The notes under the pieces: model-generated
Told to the model about the DNA's origin: nothing
Seen by the model: the letters and a program-made list of their open reading frames with translations, nothing else
The model's database searches: none
NCBI GenBank assembly: GCA_902777275.1
Contig: CACYTI010000003.1
Location: 57,250-121,249 of the forward strand
DNA: 64,000 nt
Origin: an uncultured Ruminococcus sp.
GTDB lineage: Bacteria > Bacillota > Clostridia > Oscillospirales > Acutalibacteraceae
Direction of reading: 5' to 3'
In this document: positions 34,001 through 41,367 of the stretch, piece after piece
Numbering within the stretch: position 1 is the stretch's first letter
Layout: each line of letters starts with the position of its first letter
Position numbers and translations under genes: made by a program

Positions 34001-34575
34001 GCTAAATCGGCGTAATCCCACTCTTCGATCTTCTGAACCTCGTGAGAGGTGCGGAATCCGTCAAAGAAATGCAGGAAGGGAACTCTGCCCTTGATCGCGG
34101 TGAGGTGAGCAACAGCGGCGAGGTCCATACATTCCTGGGGATTGTTGGAGCACAGCATAGCGTAACCTGTCTGACGGCAGGCGTATACGTCGGAGTGGTC
34201 GCCGAAGATCGAAAGTGCGTGGCTGGTAAGAGCGCGGGCGGAAACGTGGATCACGCTCGGCAGCAGCTCGCCGGCCATTTTGTACATATTGGGGATCATC
34301 AGCAAAAGACCCTGAGAAGCGGTGTAGGTGGTGGTGAGCGCACCTGCCGCGAGCGAGCCGTGAACCGCGCCGGAAGCGCCGCCCTCGGACTGCATCTCAG
34401 TGACCTGAACTTCTCTTCCAAACAGGTTCTTAAGACCCTTTGCCGAATACTGGTCGGTCAGGTCAGCCATAACGGAAGAAGGTGTGATGGGGTAGATAGC
34501 AGCAACGTCTGTAAACGCATAGGAAACATGAGCAACAGCGCTGTTACCGTCCATGGTTTTCATTTTTCTTGCCAT
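31015..34575 (-). CDS. nifJ: pyruvate:ferredoxin (flavodoxin) oxidoreductase
   Basis: About 1186 residues, the single-chain homodimeric PFOR. It oxidises pyruvate to acetyl-CoA and CO2 with reduction of ferredoxin, the core step of anaerobic fermentation. The N-terminal TPP pyrimidine domain (DGNSAVAHVSYAFTDVAAIYPITPSS) is followed by the CoA-binding domains and two [4Fe-4S] motifs near residues 685-760 (CIQCCRCAIVCP and CTGCGACAQVCP). A proximal cluster motif (GACAGCGETPY, near residue 820) and the C-terminal TPP site (GGDGWAYDIGFGGLDH) complete it. The start is the ATG after AAAGGAGG; an ATG 45 bases upstream lacks a site. It stands alone between a promoter and a terminator. Confidence 0.97.
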   Translation of the reverse strand: MARKMKTMDGNSAVAHVSYAFTDVAAIYPITPSSVMADLTDQYSAKGLKNLFGREVQVTEMQSEGGASGAVHGSLAAGALTTTYTASQGLLLMIPNMYKMAGELLPSVIHVSARALTSHALSIFGDHSDVYACRQTGYAMLCSNNPQECMDLAAVAHLTAIKGRVPFLHFFDGFRTSHEVQKIEEWDYADLADMLDWDAVEEFRRRSLNPEHPVTRGTAQNDDIFFQAREACNSYYDAVPGVVIEYMNKVNEKIGTNYKPFNYYGAADAEHVIVAMGSVCDCAEEVVDYLNAAGEKVGLLKVRLYRPFVGELMIDELPDTVKTLSVLDRTKEPGSIGEPLYLDVLAAINDSKFAGVKVYAGRYGLGSKDTTPGDIIAVYRNAEAETPKKKFTIGIVDDVTNLSLPVVENPDTTPAGTHSCKFWGLGADGTVGANKNSIKIIGDHTDMYAQGYFAYDSKKSGGLTVSHLRFGKTPIKSTYYISKADFVACHNPSYVDKYEIVEDLKEGASFLLNCAWDVEELGKRLPGKMKKILAERKINFYTIDAIKIGKEIGLGGRVNTVLQSAFFKIADIIPAEEAKQYMKEAAKKSYMKKGQAIVDMNYAAIDRGMEDVKKVEIPAEWANAVDDAVADKIDGEGALVEYVNGILKPVNAYKGNKLPVSAFSDHVDGTCPNGSAAFEKRGIAVDVPEWQSQNCIQCCRCAIVCPHAVIRPVPMTDEEVAAAPEGTAAIPMIGLKELKFAMTVSTLDCTGCGACAQVCPGKKGEKALVMKPIDSQRAKQAVFDYGLTIDEKPAVAEKFKFTTVKGSQFKQPLLEFSGACAGCGETPYAKLVTQLFGDRMFIANATGCSSIWGASAPATPYTTNKKGFGPAWQNSLFEDNAEFGLGMALGQNAIRARLAGYVADIKEAADSEELKAACQNYLDTITDSTSSRPATDALIAELEKVVDDEKVGELAKKTLVDKDELAKKSMWIFGGDGWAYDIGFGGLDHVIASGENVNILVFDTEVYSNTGGQSSKATPIGSVAQFAAAGKSVKKKDLAAIAMSYGYVYTAQVAMGADNNQVLKALVEAESYNGPSLIICYAPCINHGIKGGMGIAQLEEKKAVEAGYWNNFRYDPRLAEQGKNPFQLDSKAPTASYRDFIMGEVRYNALTRSFPERAEKLFAEAEKNAEQKYAHLKQLSALEPAE

Positions 34576-34658
34576 TGGGAATCGTCCTCCTTTTAATATA
34601 AACGGCGCAGAATAAAGCATTGCCGTTTGATAATCTGATACATATTATATCACATTAG

Positions 34659-34687
34659 ATTGTACCACTTTCGGCGCTGTTTGTAAA
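34659..34687 (-). promoter_or_regulatory. candidate sigma-A promoter of the PFOR gene
   Basis: On the minus strand TTTACA (34682-34687) and TACAAT (34659-34664) are 17 bases apart. A second TATAAT lies just downstream (around 34645), without a good -35, and may be a tandem start. Confidence 0.5.
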
Positions 34688-34729
34688 GTAGTTTTGTGTA
34701 TTTTATCAAAAGAAAGCTTAATAACGCGA

Positions 34730-35464
34730 TTATTCCGCGAACAGCCATGCCGTGATTTTGTGAACGTCGCCGTCCATGACAGTGAAGGTGCTCCTGAGCT
34801 CGCCGTCTATATCGGGCGAAATGCTCTGATGAATGTACACGCTGTCTATCCCGAAATCAGCCGCTCCGCCGATGTCTGAGAGATAATCGTTGCCGACCAT
34901 GACCGACTCCTCCTTTTTCAGCCCGAAGCGGTCAAAGAGGATTTGGAAATAATGCGTATCGGGCTTTGAGCACTCCTCGTCCGAGCTGATGCATATACCG
35001 TCAAAATACGGCGTAAGCTTCAGCATATTCAGCTCGTTTTCGGTGAAGGTTCTCTGCGCGTTTGAAAGCAGGAAAATTTTTCCGCCGTTTGCTTTTATCG
35101 TGTCGAGCAGCTCCGTCACGCCGTCGTAAAGCTTTATGTATTTTGTTGAGAAGCAGCGGAACACTTCGCAGATTTCGAGTACAGTGGATTTTTTCGGCTT
35201 TACTCCCTTTTGGACAAAAAGAGCGCGGAACACCTTTTCGATTTTAATGTCGATAACGGTGTATTCGGGATGTCTGCGCCTGACCGCCGCCTTTTCCCTG
35301 TCAACCAAACGCCCGTACTCCCTGCCGAGCTCCTTGTAGGTGTAAGCCGCGCCGTAGTAGCCGTAGAGGATCGACATTTTTTTCCAAAGCTGCGCGCTCC
35401 ACTCGTCGGTGTTGATGTCAACAAGGGTGCCGTAAAGGTCGAAAATGTAGTTTTGATATTTCAT
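34730..35464 (-). CDS. HAD-superfamily hydrolase (subfamily IA, YjjG-like)
   Basis: 244 residues. HAD motif I (FDLYGTLVD) lies near residue 9, motif II (LLSNAQRT) near residue 132, and motifs III and IV (SKPDTHYF, then MVGNDYLSDIGGA) near residues 167 and 190. A helical cap occupies residues 20-90. The family are mostly phosphatases acting on nucleotides or sugar phosphates; the substrate cannot be told. GCGGTG precedes the ATG. It is convergent with nothing and divergent from nth, 107 bases apart. Confidence 0.85.
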   Translation of the reverse strand: MKYQNYIFDLYGTLVDINTDEWSAQLWKKMSILYGYYGAAYTYKELGREYGRLVDREKAAVRRRHPEYTVIDIKIEKVFRALFVQKGVKPKKSTVLEICEVFRCFSTKYIKLYDGVTELLDTIKANGGKIFLLSNAQRTFTENELNMLKLTPYFDGICISSDEECSKPDTHYFQILFDRFGLKKEESVMVGNDYLSDIGGAADFGIDSVYIHQSISPDIDGELRSTFTVMDGDVHKITAWLFAE

Positions 35465-35571
35465 AAAATCACCGCTTTCGGGAAAAATTTTTTACGCATT
35501 TATTTTATCATTTCTTTTTGATAATTGCAATATATCTAAAAATATGCTACACTGATTTTGAGGTGATTTTT

Positions 35572-36222
35572 ATGCAGAATAACACCAAAAAGCGTCGCGC
35601 TCTCGCGGCGGTCGAGGCGCTTAAAGCCGAATATCCCGACGCGAAATGCTCGCTTACATACGAAACTCCGCTCCAACTTCTGATAGCCACGCGGCTTTCC
35701 GCCCAGTGCACCGACGCGCGGGTAAATATTGTAACGCCGAAGCTTTTCGAGAGGTTCCCGACGGCGGACGATTTCGCCGCTGCGGAATATAAGGAGGTCG
35801 CGGAGTACATCAAAAGCTGCGGGCTGTTCAAAACGAAATCGCGGGATATCGTGGAGATGTGCAAAAAAATCCGCGACGATTTCGGCGGAAAGGTTCCCGA
35901 CACTATTGAGGCTCTGACGACTCTCCCCGGCGTGGGACGAAAAACCGCCAATCTGATATGCGGCGACGTTTACGGCAAGCCCGCAGTCGTAGTAGACACG
36001 CACTGCATACGGATAACAAAAAAGCTCGGTCTGCACGATCTGACCGACCCTAAAAAAATCGAAACGGAGCTGAAAAAGCTCCTGCCTCCCGACGAGAGCA
36101 ACGACTTCTGTCACCGTCTGGTGCTGCACGGCAGAGCCGTGTGCACGGCGCGCTCCCCGAAATGCGCCGAATGCTGCATGAACACCTTTTGCAAAACAGG
36201 CTTGAAGGAGCTGAAAAAATGA
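35572..36222 (+). CDS. nth: endonuclease III
   Basis: 216 residues. A bifunctional DNA glycosylase/AP lyase for oxidised pyrimidines. The helix-hairpin-helix LPGVGRKTAN carries the catalytic lysine (near residue 122). VDTHCIRI supplies the catalytic aspartate, and the C-terminal C-X6-C-X2-C-X5-C array (CTARSPKCAECCMNTFC) binds the [4Fe-4S] cluster. The ATG at 35572 has GAGGTG nine bases upstream and gives the normal family length; a longer frame opens further up without a site. It overlaps the next gene by four bases. Confidence 0.95.
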   Translation: MQNNTKKRRALAAVEALKAEYPDAKCSLTYETPLQLLIATRLSAQCTDARVNIVTPKLFERFPTADDFAAAEYKEVAEYIKSCGLFKTKSRDIVEMCKKIRDDFGGKVPDTIEALTTLPGVGRKTANLICGDVYGKPAVVVDTHCIRITKKLGLHDLTDPKKIETELKKLLPPDESNDFCHRLVLHGRAVCTARSPKCAECCMNTFCKTGLKELKK

Positions 36223-37043
36223 GTATAAAGCTTATAGCCCTTGACCTTGACGGCACGGCGCTGCGCTCCGACAACACGCTGTCGCACACGGTTGCCTCCG
36301 CAATAGAGTCCGCCGCCTCGCGCGGGATAGAGATTGTAGCCGCAAGCGGCAGACCCTTTCATTCAATGCCGAAAAGCTTTTTGGAATTAAAGGGCGTTAA
36401 TTACATAATATCCTCTAACGGCGCGGCTATCCTCGACAGAAGCGGCAAAAGAATAAACCGGACACTTATGGCAGAGCAGGAGGTCATCAAGCTGCTGCGC
36501 CTTACCGAAGACTGCGACCTTATCTGGGAAGCGTTTCTTGAGGGCGCGACCTTCACCGATATCCGCTATCTGCGCGACCCGATGAAATACGGCTGCACGC
36601 CCGCCTATGTCAGCTATGTTCAGGGCTCGCGCGGCGGGCTTAACGATATGCGCGGCTATATATATGAAAACCGCCGCAGGCTCGACAGCGTTGAATATGT
36701 CTGCACCGACAAAAGCCTCAGAGAGAAAGTCCGCGCAAGGCTTGAAGCGAACCTGACCGAAAGCTATATCACCTCGTCGTCGGCAAATTTTGTCGAGCTT
36801 ATGCACAGGGACGCCACAAAAAGCAACGCCGTAAAATGGCTGTGCAAAATGCTCGGGATATCCCAAGGCGAAACCGCCGCCTGCGGCAACGCCGACAACG
36901 ACGCGGACATGATAGCCTGCGCAGGGCTTAAAGCCGCTGTCGCAAACGCGAGCGAAAACTGCAAAAACGCCGCCGATATCATTCTTCCCTCGAACGACAG
37001 CGACGGCGTGGCAGAATTATTAAAAACAGCGCTTGCGGTTTAA
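36219..37043 (+). CDS. HAD-superfamily Cof-type phosphatase
   Basis: 274 residues. Motif I is ALDLDGTALRSDN (residue 7 onward), motif II AASGRPF, and motif IV CGNADNDADMI (near residue 225) with the acidic cluster. A type II cap domain (about 85-185) lies between, as in Cof/YidA phosphatases of sugar phosphates. The ATG at 36219 has GAAGGAG eight bases upstream and begins inside the nth stop (ATGA), so the two are coupled. The true substrate is unknown. Confidence 0.88.
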   Translation: MSIKLIALDLDGTALRSDNTLSHTVASAIESAASRGIEIVAASGRPFHSMPKSFLELKGVNYIISSNGAAILDRSGKRINRTLMAEQEVIKLLRLTEDCDLIWEAFLEGATFTDIRYLRDPMKYGCTPAYVSYVQGSRGGLNDMRGYIYENRRRLDSVEYVCTDKSLREKVRARLEANLTESYITSSSANFVELMHRDATKSNAVKWLCKMLGISQGETAACGNADNDADMIACAGLKAAVANASENCKNAADIILPSNDSDGVAELLKTALAV

Positions 37044-37045
37044 TT

Positions 37046-37070
37046 CACGGCTGCTTTCGGCCGCTTTTTT
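37046..37070 (+). terminator. weak terminator after the Cof-type phosphatase gene
   Basis: CGGC and GCCG form a short stem followed by CTTTTTT, directly after the stop. The stem is only four or five base pairs. Confidence 0.4.
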
Positions 37071-37103
37071 CGCCAGACGTTATATCGCGATTAAACCTCT
37101 GTT

Positions 37104-37943
37104 TTAAAGGAGCGGCTTGCGGCGCGAAAAATCAATAAAGAAGTCGCGAACCTCATCCTCCTTTTTCGCTATTTCATCGGCAAAGCAAAGCAACGGGAGC
37201 ACCGAGCTTTCCTGACGGAACAAATAAGTGTTTATCTCGCCGCCGGCGGTGTCGATAGGCGTCCGCGTGGCGAGTCTGTTCTTGCAGAGCGTTTCCATGC
37301 AGCGGTCAACCTCTTTGCATTCTATCCCCGTGTTCTTGCTGATAAGCGAGGTATCGAGCGGTGTGTTGTTGCGCGAATACATATAAAAAATGATACGCAG
37401 CATTCTTTTGTCCGCAAAAACCGAAAAGACGCTGCGAAGCGTTTCCGGGTCGGCTATCTGCGATCTTATACCGCTTTCCGGCTCTTCCATAATGAAAAAA
37501 TAGTGCATATCACGCGAGAGCCGCATCGTTGTCATGCCGCTGTCAAGCATTATCTTGCTGAAGTAGTCGTATTCGTCATCGGCGATTTCGCTGTAATCCA
37601 AAAATTTACTTAAAACCTTGTCTAAAAAATCCGCGTCGTGTATAAGACCGATTTCAATCGCCCAGCACAGCTCATAGGCGTAGCGAAACGCCTTCTCGCT
37701 CGGCATTCGGCACAGCTGCCGCGCCAGCGACATCGTGACGCTCTGTTCCTCGCGCCCGAAAAGCGCGTCGATGCTAACGCCCAAAGCCTCCGAAAGGCAT
37801 GGAAGCATCTCAGCGTCGGGCGTACCGCCGCGCTCCCACTTTGATACAGCCTGCGTGGTGACGTTCAAAAGCTGTCCGAGCTGCTCCTGAGTCAACTGCT
37901 TTTCCATGCGGTACTTTTTTATTTGTTTTCCGATCTCACTCAT
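37104..37943 (-). CDS. XRE-family transcriptional regulator with C-terminal sensing/winged-helix region
   Basis: 279 residues. Residues 1-65 are a lambda-repressor-like HTH (QLTQEQLGQLLNVTTQAVSKWERG), typical of DNA-binding Cro/CI proteins. The rest is helical, and residues 190-245 (RIIFYMYSRNN through ISKNTGIECKEVDRCMETLCKNRL) look like a second winged-helix domain. No membrane segment is present. GGAGGG precedes the ATG by eight bases. The target is unknown; it lies alone, convergent with the nth/Cof-phosphatase pair. Confidence 0.82.
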   Translation of the reverse strand: MSEIGKQIKKYRMEKQLTQEQLGQLLNVTTQAVSKWERGGTPDAEMLPCLSEALGVSIDALFGREEQSVTMSLARQLCRMPSEKAFRYAYELCWAIEIGLIHDADFLDKVLSKFLDYSEIADDEYDYFSKIMLDSGMTTMRLSRDMHYFFIMEEPESGIRSQIADPETLRSVFSVFADKRMLRIIFYMYSRNNTPLDTSLISKNTGIECKEVDRCMETLCKNRLATRTPIDTAGGEINTYLFRQESSVLPLLCFADEIAKKEDEVRDFFIDFSRRKPLL

Positions 37944-38029
37944 ACATCAACCCTCCGTTGATTTTTTAATTATATTTTAGCAGTATCCAAGCGTGGTTTC
38001 AAGAGGAAATATTAAAATATACAGCAATT

Positions 38030-38068
38030 AAAAAGCCGGCACAGCCCCAAAAGGCGCGTCGGCTTTTT
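38030..38068. terminator. terminator after the acidic-tailed membrane protein gene
   Basis: Arms AAAAAGCCG (38030-38038) and CGGCTTTTT (38060-38068) with T runs on both sides; on the minus strand it follows the stop at 38103 by about 35 bases. Confidence 0.8.
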
Positions 38069-38076
38069 GTCTGTTA

Positions 38077-38098
38077 AGGGAATTGTCAGAGGTTCCCT
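38077..38098 (+). repeat. family D palindrome
   Basis: AGGGAATTGTCAGAGGTTCCCT, five bases beyond the stop of the minus-strand membrane protein gene; compare 13403, 51334 and 62900. Confidence 0.65.
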
Positions 38099-38102
38099 TA
38101 AA

Positions 38103-38687
38103 TCATATTTCGGATTCGGAATCTTCATCAAGCATTTTGTCTATGTCAGCCATATACTTGTCATAGTCAAAATCATCGTCGTTCATCGTGCTTGAAGGCT
38201 CTTCGTCATAGTCAACGTCGTAGCGCTCGGCAATATGCTCTTCGCCCTCCGCTTCGCTCTCCATGCGCTTTCTTTCGCGTTCGTCGCGGCGCTTTGCGCG
38301 CAGCATAAGCTTCTCCTGCTCCGCCTGATCCTGCTTCTCCTTTTTGCGTCTGTCGTCACCGAAAGCAAGGTCTCCCAAAAACTGTCCGAAGATTCCCGCC
38401 ACAAGATACACAAACAGCAGGATAAGGTTTGTGGCGCGGAAGCCTCCGCTGTATATCATGGTAAACAAAAACGCTATCGGAGCCATTAGAGTAAACAGGA
38501 AGTCGATTCCGTGTTTTGCGCAGTAAGCAGCCGAGGTGACAACCGCCGTTGTAAGCAAAATAAAATAAAACGCCACGGGAGAGTATTTTGCCAGCGGTGT
38601 TCCGGGCAGGAACAACAACGGAACCAGCAAAAATACAGCAAAAATAATAATGGCGTAGGGAAGATATCTTTTAATAATTCCGTTCAT
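38103..38687 (-). CDS. four-helix membrane protein with acidic cytoplasmic tail, unknown function
   Basis: 194 residues. Four hydrophobic helices lie in residues 8-105 (YAIIIFAVFLLVPLLFL; YFILLTTAVVTSAAYC; LFTLMAPIAFLFTMIY; NLILLFVYLVAGIFG). A strongly charged tail follows, first basic (RRKKEKQDQAEQEKLMLRAKRRDERERKR), then acidic and Asp/Tyr-rich. No family was recognised. GGAGG precedes the ATG. Monocistronic, followed by a terminator and a family D repeat. Confidence 0.75.
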   Translation of the reverse strand: MNGIIKRYLPYAIIIFAVFLLVPLLFLPGTPLAKYSPVAFYFILLTTAVVTSAAYCAKHGIDFLFTLMAPIAFLFTMIYSGGFRATNLILLFVYLVAGIFGQFLGDLAFGDDRRKKEKQDQAEQEKLMLRAKRRDERERKRMESEAEGEEHIAERYDVDYDEEPSSTMNDDDFDYDKYMADIDKMLDEDSESEI

Positions 38688-38956
38688 ATATACCTCCGTG
38701 ATCCATAGATTTCCATTCTTTGCTTATTATACTATTTTCGGCGGGAAAAATCAAGACTTTTTAGCAACGTAACAACAGTAAACCGATTCTGGAATCAAAA
38801 TGTAACAATAATTAAAAAATGTAACCTTATACAGGTATGCGGTTTTTTCAGCAAAAGCAGCGGCGGCAAACGCAGAAATCACCCTGCTTGAAGCTGCGGG
38901 CAAAAACATTTTGTAAATAATTTTTTATTTTATTTGGAATAATATTCAAAAATCCT

Positions 38957-38985
38957 TTGCGTTTTATGAAAATATGTGTTATAAT
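38957..38985 (+). promoter_or_regulatory. sigma-A promoter of rfbD-rfbC
   Basis: TTGCGT (38957-38962) and TATAAT (38980-38985) with a 17-base spacer; the leader is about 90 bases. In the gene-free stretch 38688-39082 nothing else is clear apart from AT-rich sequence. Confidence 0.7.
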
Positions 38986-39082
38986 CGTTTTACTTATGTA
39001 TACGTTTTCGGGAAGCGCGGCTCTGAGCCGTTCCCGTGAACCTCACCTCTTCAAAATCCAATCAGGCAAAGGATAGTTTTTT

Positions 39083-39976
39083 ATGAGAGTATTTGTGACA
39101 GGCGTAGGCGGTCAGCTCGGACATGACGTTGTCAACGAGCTTGAAAAGCGGGGACACGAGTGCTTCGGCTCGGACATTACCGACAGACAGGACGACAACT
39201 ACATCAGGCTGGACATCACCGATAAAGCCGCTGTTGACGCCGCTTTAAATGAAATCAGACCCGACGCCGTTATCCACTGCGCCGCATGGACTGCGGTCGA
39301 CGCCGCCGAGGACGAAGAAAACACCGAAAAGGTTTTCGCGGTCAACGCCGGGGGAACAAAAAACATAGCCGAGAGCTGCAAAGCGCTCGACTGCAAAATG
39401 ATTTATTTAAGCACCGACTACGTGTTCGGCGGAGACGGCACAGAGCCATGGAAGGCTGACTGCCGCGACTTTGCCCCGCTCAATGTTTACGGACAAAGCA
39501 AGCTTGACGGCGAGACAGCCGTGTCGGGTACGCTTGAAAAGTATTTCATTGTAAGAATAGCGTGGGTTTTCGGCATAAACGGTAAGAATTTTATCAAGAC
39601 CATGATAAACGTCGGGAAAAAGTACGGCACCGTAAGAGTGGTCAACGACCAAATAGGCACCCCAACCTATACTTATGATTTGGCGCGGTTGTTGGTCGAC
39701 ATGGCGGAATCGGATAAATACGGCTATTATCACGCCACGAACGAGGGCGGCTTCATAAGCTGGTATGACTTTTGCGTTGAAATATACGATCAATACGGCT
39801 TGGCGACCAAGGTAGTCCCCGTTACAACCGCCGAATACGGCTTGAGCAAGGCTAAAAGACCGTTCAACAGCCGTTTGGACAAGAGCAAATTGACAAAATC
39901 AGGCTTCGCGCCGCTTCCCGACTGGAAGGACGCCTTAAAGCGTTATTTAAAGGAGTTAGAAAATGAGCAATTTTAA
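39083..39976 (+). CDS. rfbD: dTDP-4-dehydrorhamnose reductase
   Basis: 297 residues, an extended SDR that makes dTDP-L-rhamnose in the final step. VTGVGGQLGHDV at the N-terminus is the NAD(P)H-binding loop; HCAAWTAVDAAEDE near residue 70, STDYVFGG near residue 112 and the catalytic YGQSKLDGE (Y-x-x-x-K) near residue 137 follow. The length is normal. Its end overlaps rfbC by 14 bases. rfbA and rfbB, needed for the earlier steps, are not in the window. Confidence 0.95.
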   Translation: MRVFVTGVGGQLGHDVVNELEKRGHECFGSDITDRQDDNYIRLDITDKAAVDAALNEIRPDAVIHCAAWTAVDAAEDEENTEKVFAVNAGGTKNIAESCKALDCKMIYLSTDYVFGGDGTEPWKADCRDFAPLNVYGQSKLDGETAVSGTLEKYFIVRIAWVFGINGKNFIKTMINVGKKYGTVRVVNDQIGTPTYTYDLARLLVDMAESDKYGYYHATNEGGFISWYDFCVEIYDQYGLATKVVPVTTAEYGLSKAKRPFNSRLDKSKLTKSGFAPLPDWKDALKRYLKELENEQF

Positions 39977-40514
39977 GTTTACCAAAACAAAAATAGACGG
40001 CGTTATCATCTTGGAGCAAAAGGTATTCGGCGACAGCCGCGGTTACTTCATGGAAACATACGAAAAGCGCAAGTTTGCCGAGGGCGGAATAACCGCCGAG
40101 TTTGTTCAGGACAATCAGTCCATGTCAACAAAGGTCGTGCTCAGGGGTCTGCATTTTCAAAAGACTCACCCGCAGGCAAAGCTTGTCCGCGTTATAAAGG
40201 GCGCGGTTTACGACGTTGCGGTCGACTTGAGAAAGGACAGCCCGACCTACGGCGAATATGTGGGAGCTGTGCTCTCCGATGAAAACAAAAAGCAGTTTTA
40301 TATTCCCAAGGGCTTTGCTCACGGTTTTCTGGTTCTTTCCGATGTTGCCGAATTTGTTTACAAGTGCGACGATTTTTACTATCCCTCGGACGAGGGCGGC
40401 ATGATGTGGAACGACCCCGAAATAGGCATTGAGTGGCCGCTCGACGGAATTGAAGAAATAAAGCTTTCGGAAAAGGATAAGAAAAATCCCGGGCTGCACA
40501 GCCTTTCGTTTTGA
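39963..40514 (+). CDS. rfbC: dTDP-4-dehydrorhamnose 3,5-epimerase
   Basis: 183 residues, a cupin-fold RmlC. DSRGYFMETY near residue 24, the catalytic-His strand LRGLHFQKTHPQAKLVRV near residue 60, VDLRKDSPTYG near residue 88 and YIPKGFAHGFLVLS near residue 115 are all family landmarks. AAGGAG lies eight bases before the ATG, inside rfbD. It is the second gene of the rhamnose pair. Confidence 0.95.
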   Translation: MSNFKFTKTKIDGVIILEQKVFGDSRGYFMETYEKRKFAEGGITAEFVQDNQSMSTKVVLRGLHFQKTHPQAKLVRVIKGAVYDVAVDLRKDSPTYGEYVGAVLSDENKKQFYIPKGFAHGFLVLSDVAEFVYKCDDFYYPSDEGGMMWNDPEIGIEWPLDGIEEIKLSEKDKKNPGLHSLSF

Positions 40515-40654
40515 TCGGGCGATAATCATCAGTCAAGCTTTTTAAGCATCTCTTGTTTAGACAATAATATAATTAAAGCCCCGAAAGCATAGACGCAAAA
40601 AGCGCGTCAGCTTTTGGTGCTTTAGGAATATTATCCAATATGAACCTTTTGGTG

Positions 40655-40742
40655 AACCGACGTTTATTTCCCGTCCCTATTGTCGATAGAAACACAAACG
40701 TTTTGTTCAACGCCCAAGGACAGCCGCAAGGGCTGTCCCTAC
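40655..40742 (+). repeat. right part of the 117-bp element with different end hairpin
   Basis: AACCGACGTTTATTTCCCGTCC, then GTTTTGTTCAACGCCC and the end hairpin GGACAGCCGCAAGGGCTGTCC before CTAC. The left-end hairpin is missing. The gene-free stretch 40515-41156 holds this, the next two repeats and a promoter. Confidence 0.65.
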
Positions 40743-40783
40743 GCGCACAAGGTAAAATTCATAGTAAACATCACCTTGACATC

Positions 40784-40818
40784 GTATGGGCGACCACATT
40801 GCGTCGCCCTTGCACCGT
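40784..40818 (+). repeat. left-end hairpin of the repeat family, degenerate
   Basis: GTATGGGCGACCACATTGCGTCGCCCTTGCACCG has the arms GGGCGAC/GTCGCCC and the CTTGCACCG exit shared with the left ends at 1032 and 21613. Confidence 0.55.
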
Positions 40819-40831
40819 CGTATATTTACCG

Positions 40832-40912
40832 TCCGGTCGGCTGAGGCAGCTTGAAGCTGCACCCGGTCTGCGCTCCTTAACGTCGATTTATTCATAGGTT
40901 TTGCGCACCATT
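40832..40912 (+). repeat. family B mosaic repeat with GCAGCTTGAAGCTGC palindrome
   Basis: GGTCGGCTGAGGCAGCTTGAAGCTGCACCCGGTC, then GCGCTCCTTAACGTCGATTT and ATAGGTTTTGCGCAC. The last part matches the start of the 199-bp composites. The palindrome GCAGCTTGAAGCTGC also occurs (inverted) at 1258. Confidence 0.6.
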
Positions 40913-40991
40913 CCGGTGCTTTTCTATTTCATCTTCTTAATCGTTTATTACAATTTTTCTTGCGTTTGTCGTGAATTTTTATAATATTCTA

Positions 40992-41021
40992 TTGACTGTT
41001 TAGAGCCGAATATGATATAAT
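40992..41021 (+). promoter_or_regulatory. sigma-A promoter of the Gly-rich small protein / LRR / dockerin unit
   Basis: TTGACT (40992-40997) and TATAAT (41016-41021) with an 18-base spacer. If the ATT start at 41157 is used, the leader is about 130 bases. Confidence 0.75.
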
Positions 41022-41156
41022 TATCAAAAAGCATGGTGCAACATTCCGTTGGCATTGATTACACAATCTGATGTAATTGCGTATGAGAGCACTGTGCGTT
41101 TTTTTATTATCAGCAGGAAGGGTAAATATTCAAACTGCTTACAGGAGGTATCCTAC

Positions 41157-41330
41157 ATTATAAAAAGTTATGCCCGCATCGAATTGATCATAACAGAGTT
41201 TGACTCGGAAGATGTTATCACCACCTCCGGTCCCGGCGGCGGCTCCGGCGGTTCGGACAGTTCGGGCAGCTCCGGCGGTTCGGGATTCAATTTGTCATAT
41301 GAAGAATATGAGGGCGGATTGATCGGCTGA
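41157..41330 (+). CDS. small Gly/Ser-rich protein with TEFDSEDVITTS motif, apparent ATT start
   Basis: 57 residues if it begins at ATT 41157, eight bases after a strong AGGAGG (41143-41148); no ATG, GTG or TTG is suitably placed in this frame. A TTG at 41049 is possible (93 residues) but has no Shine-Dalgarno, and its first 36 residues are not family-like. The sequence KSYARIELIITEFDSEDVITTS followed by a run of Gly, Ser and Asp is a pattern I associate with short ORFs found beside surface-protein genes in gut clostridia; their role is unknown. No signal peptide. A secreted LRR-like gene follows 37 bases later. Confidence 0.55.
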   Translation: MIKSYARIELIITEFDSEDVITTSGPGGGSGGSDSSGSSGGSGFNLSYEEYEGGLIG

Positions 41331-41367
41331 TTTCCGAACCGAATCACGTTTGAACGGAGGCATTTTT

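Noticed and set aside
35518-35571. N-terminal extension of endonuclease III from a TTG
   Set aside because: The extension has no ribosome binding site and contains the leader; the ATG at 35572 has GAGGTG and gives family length.
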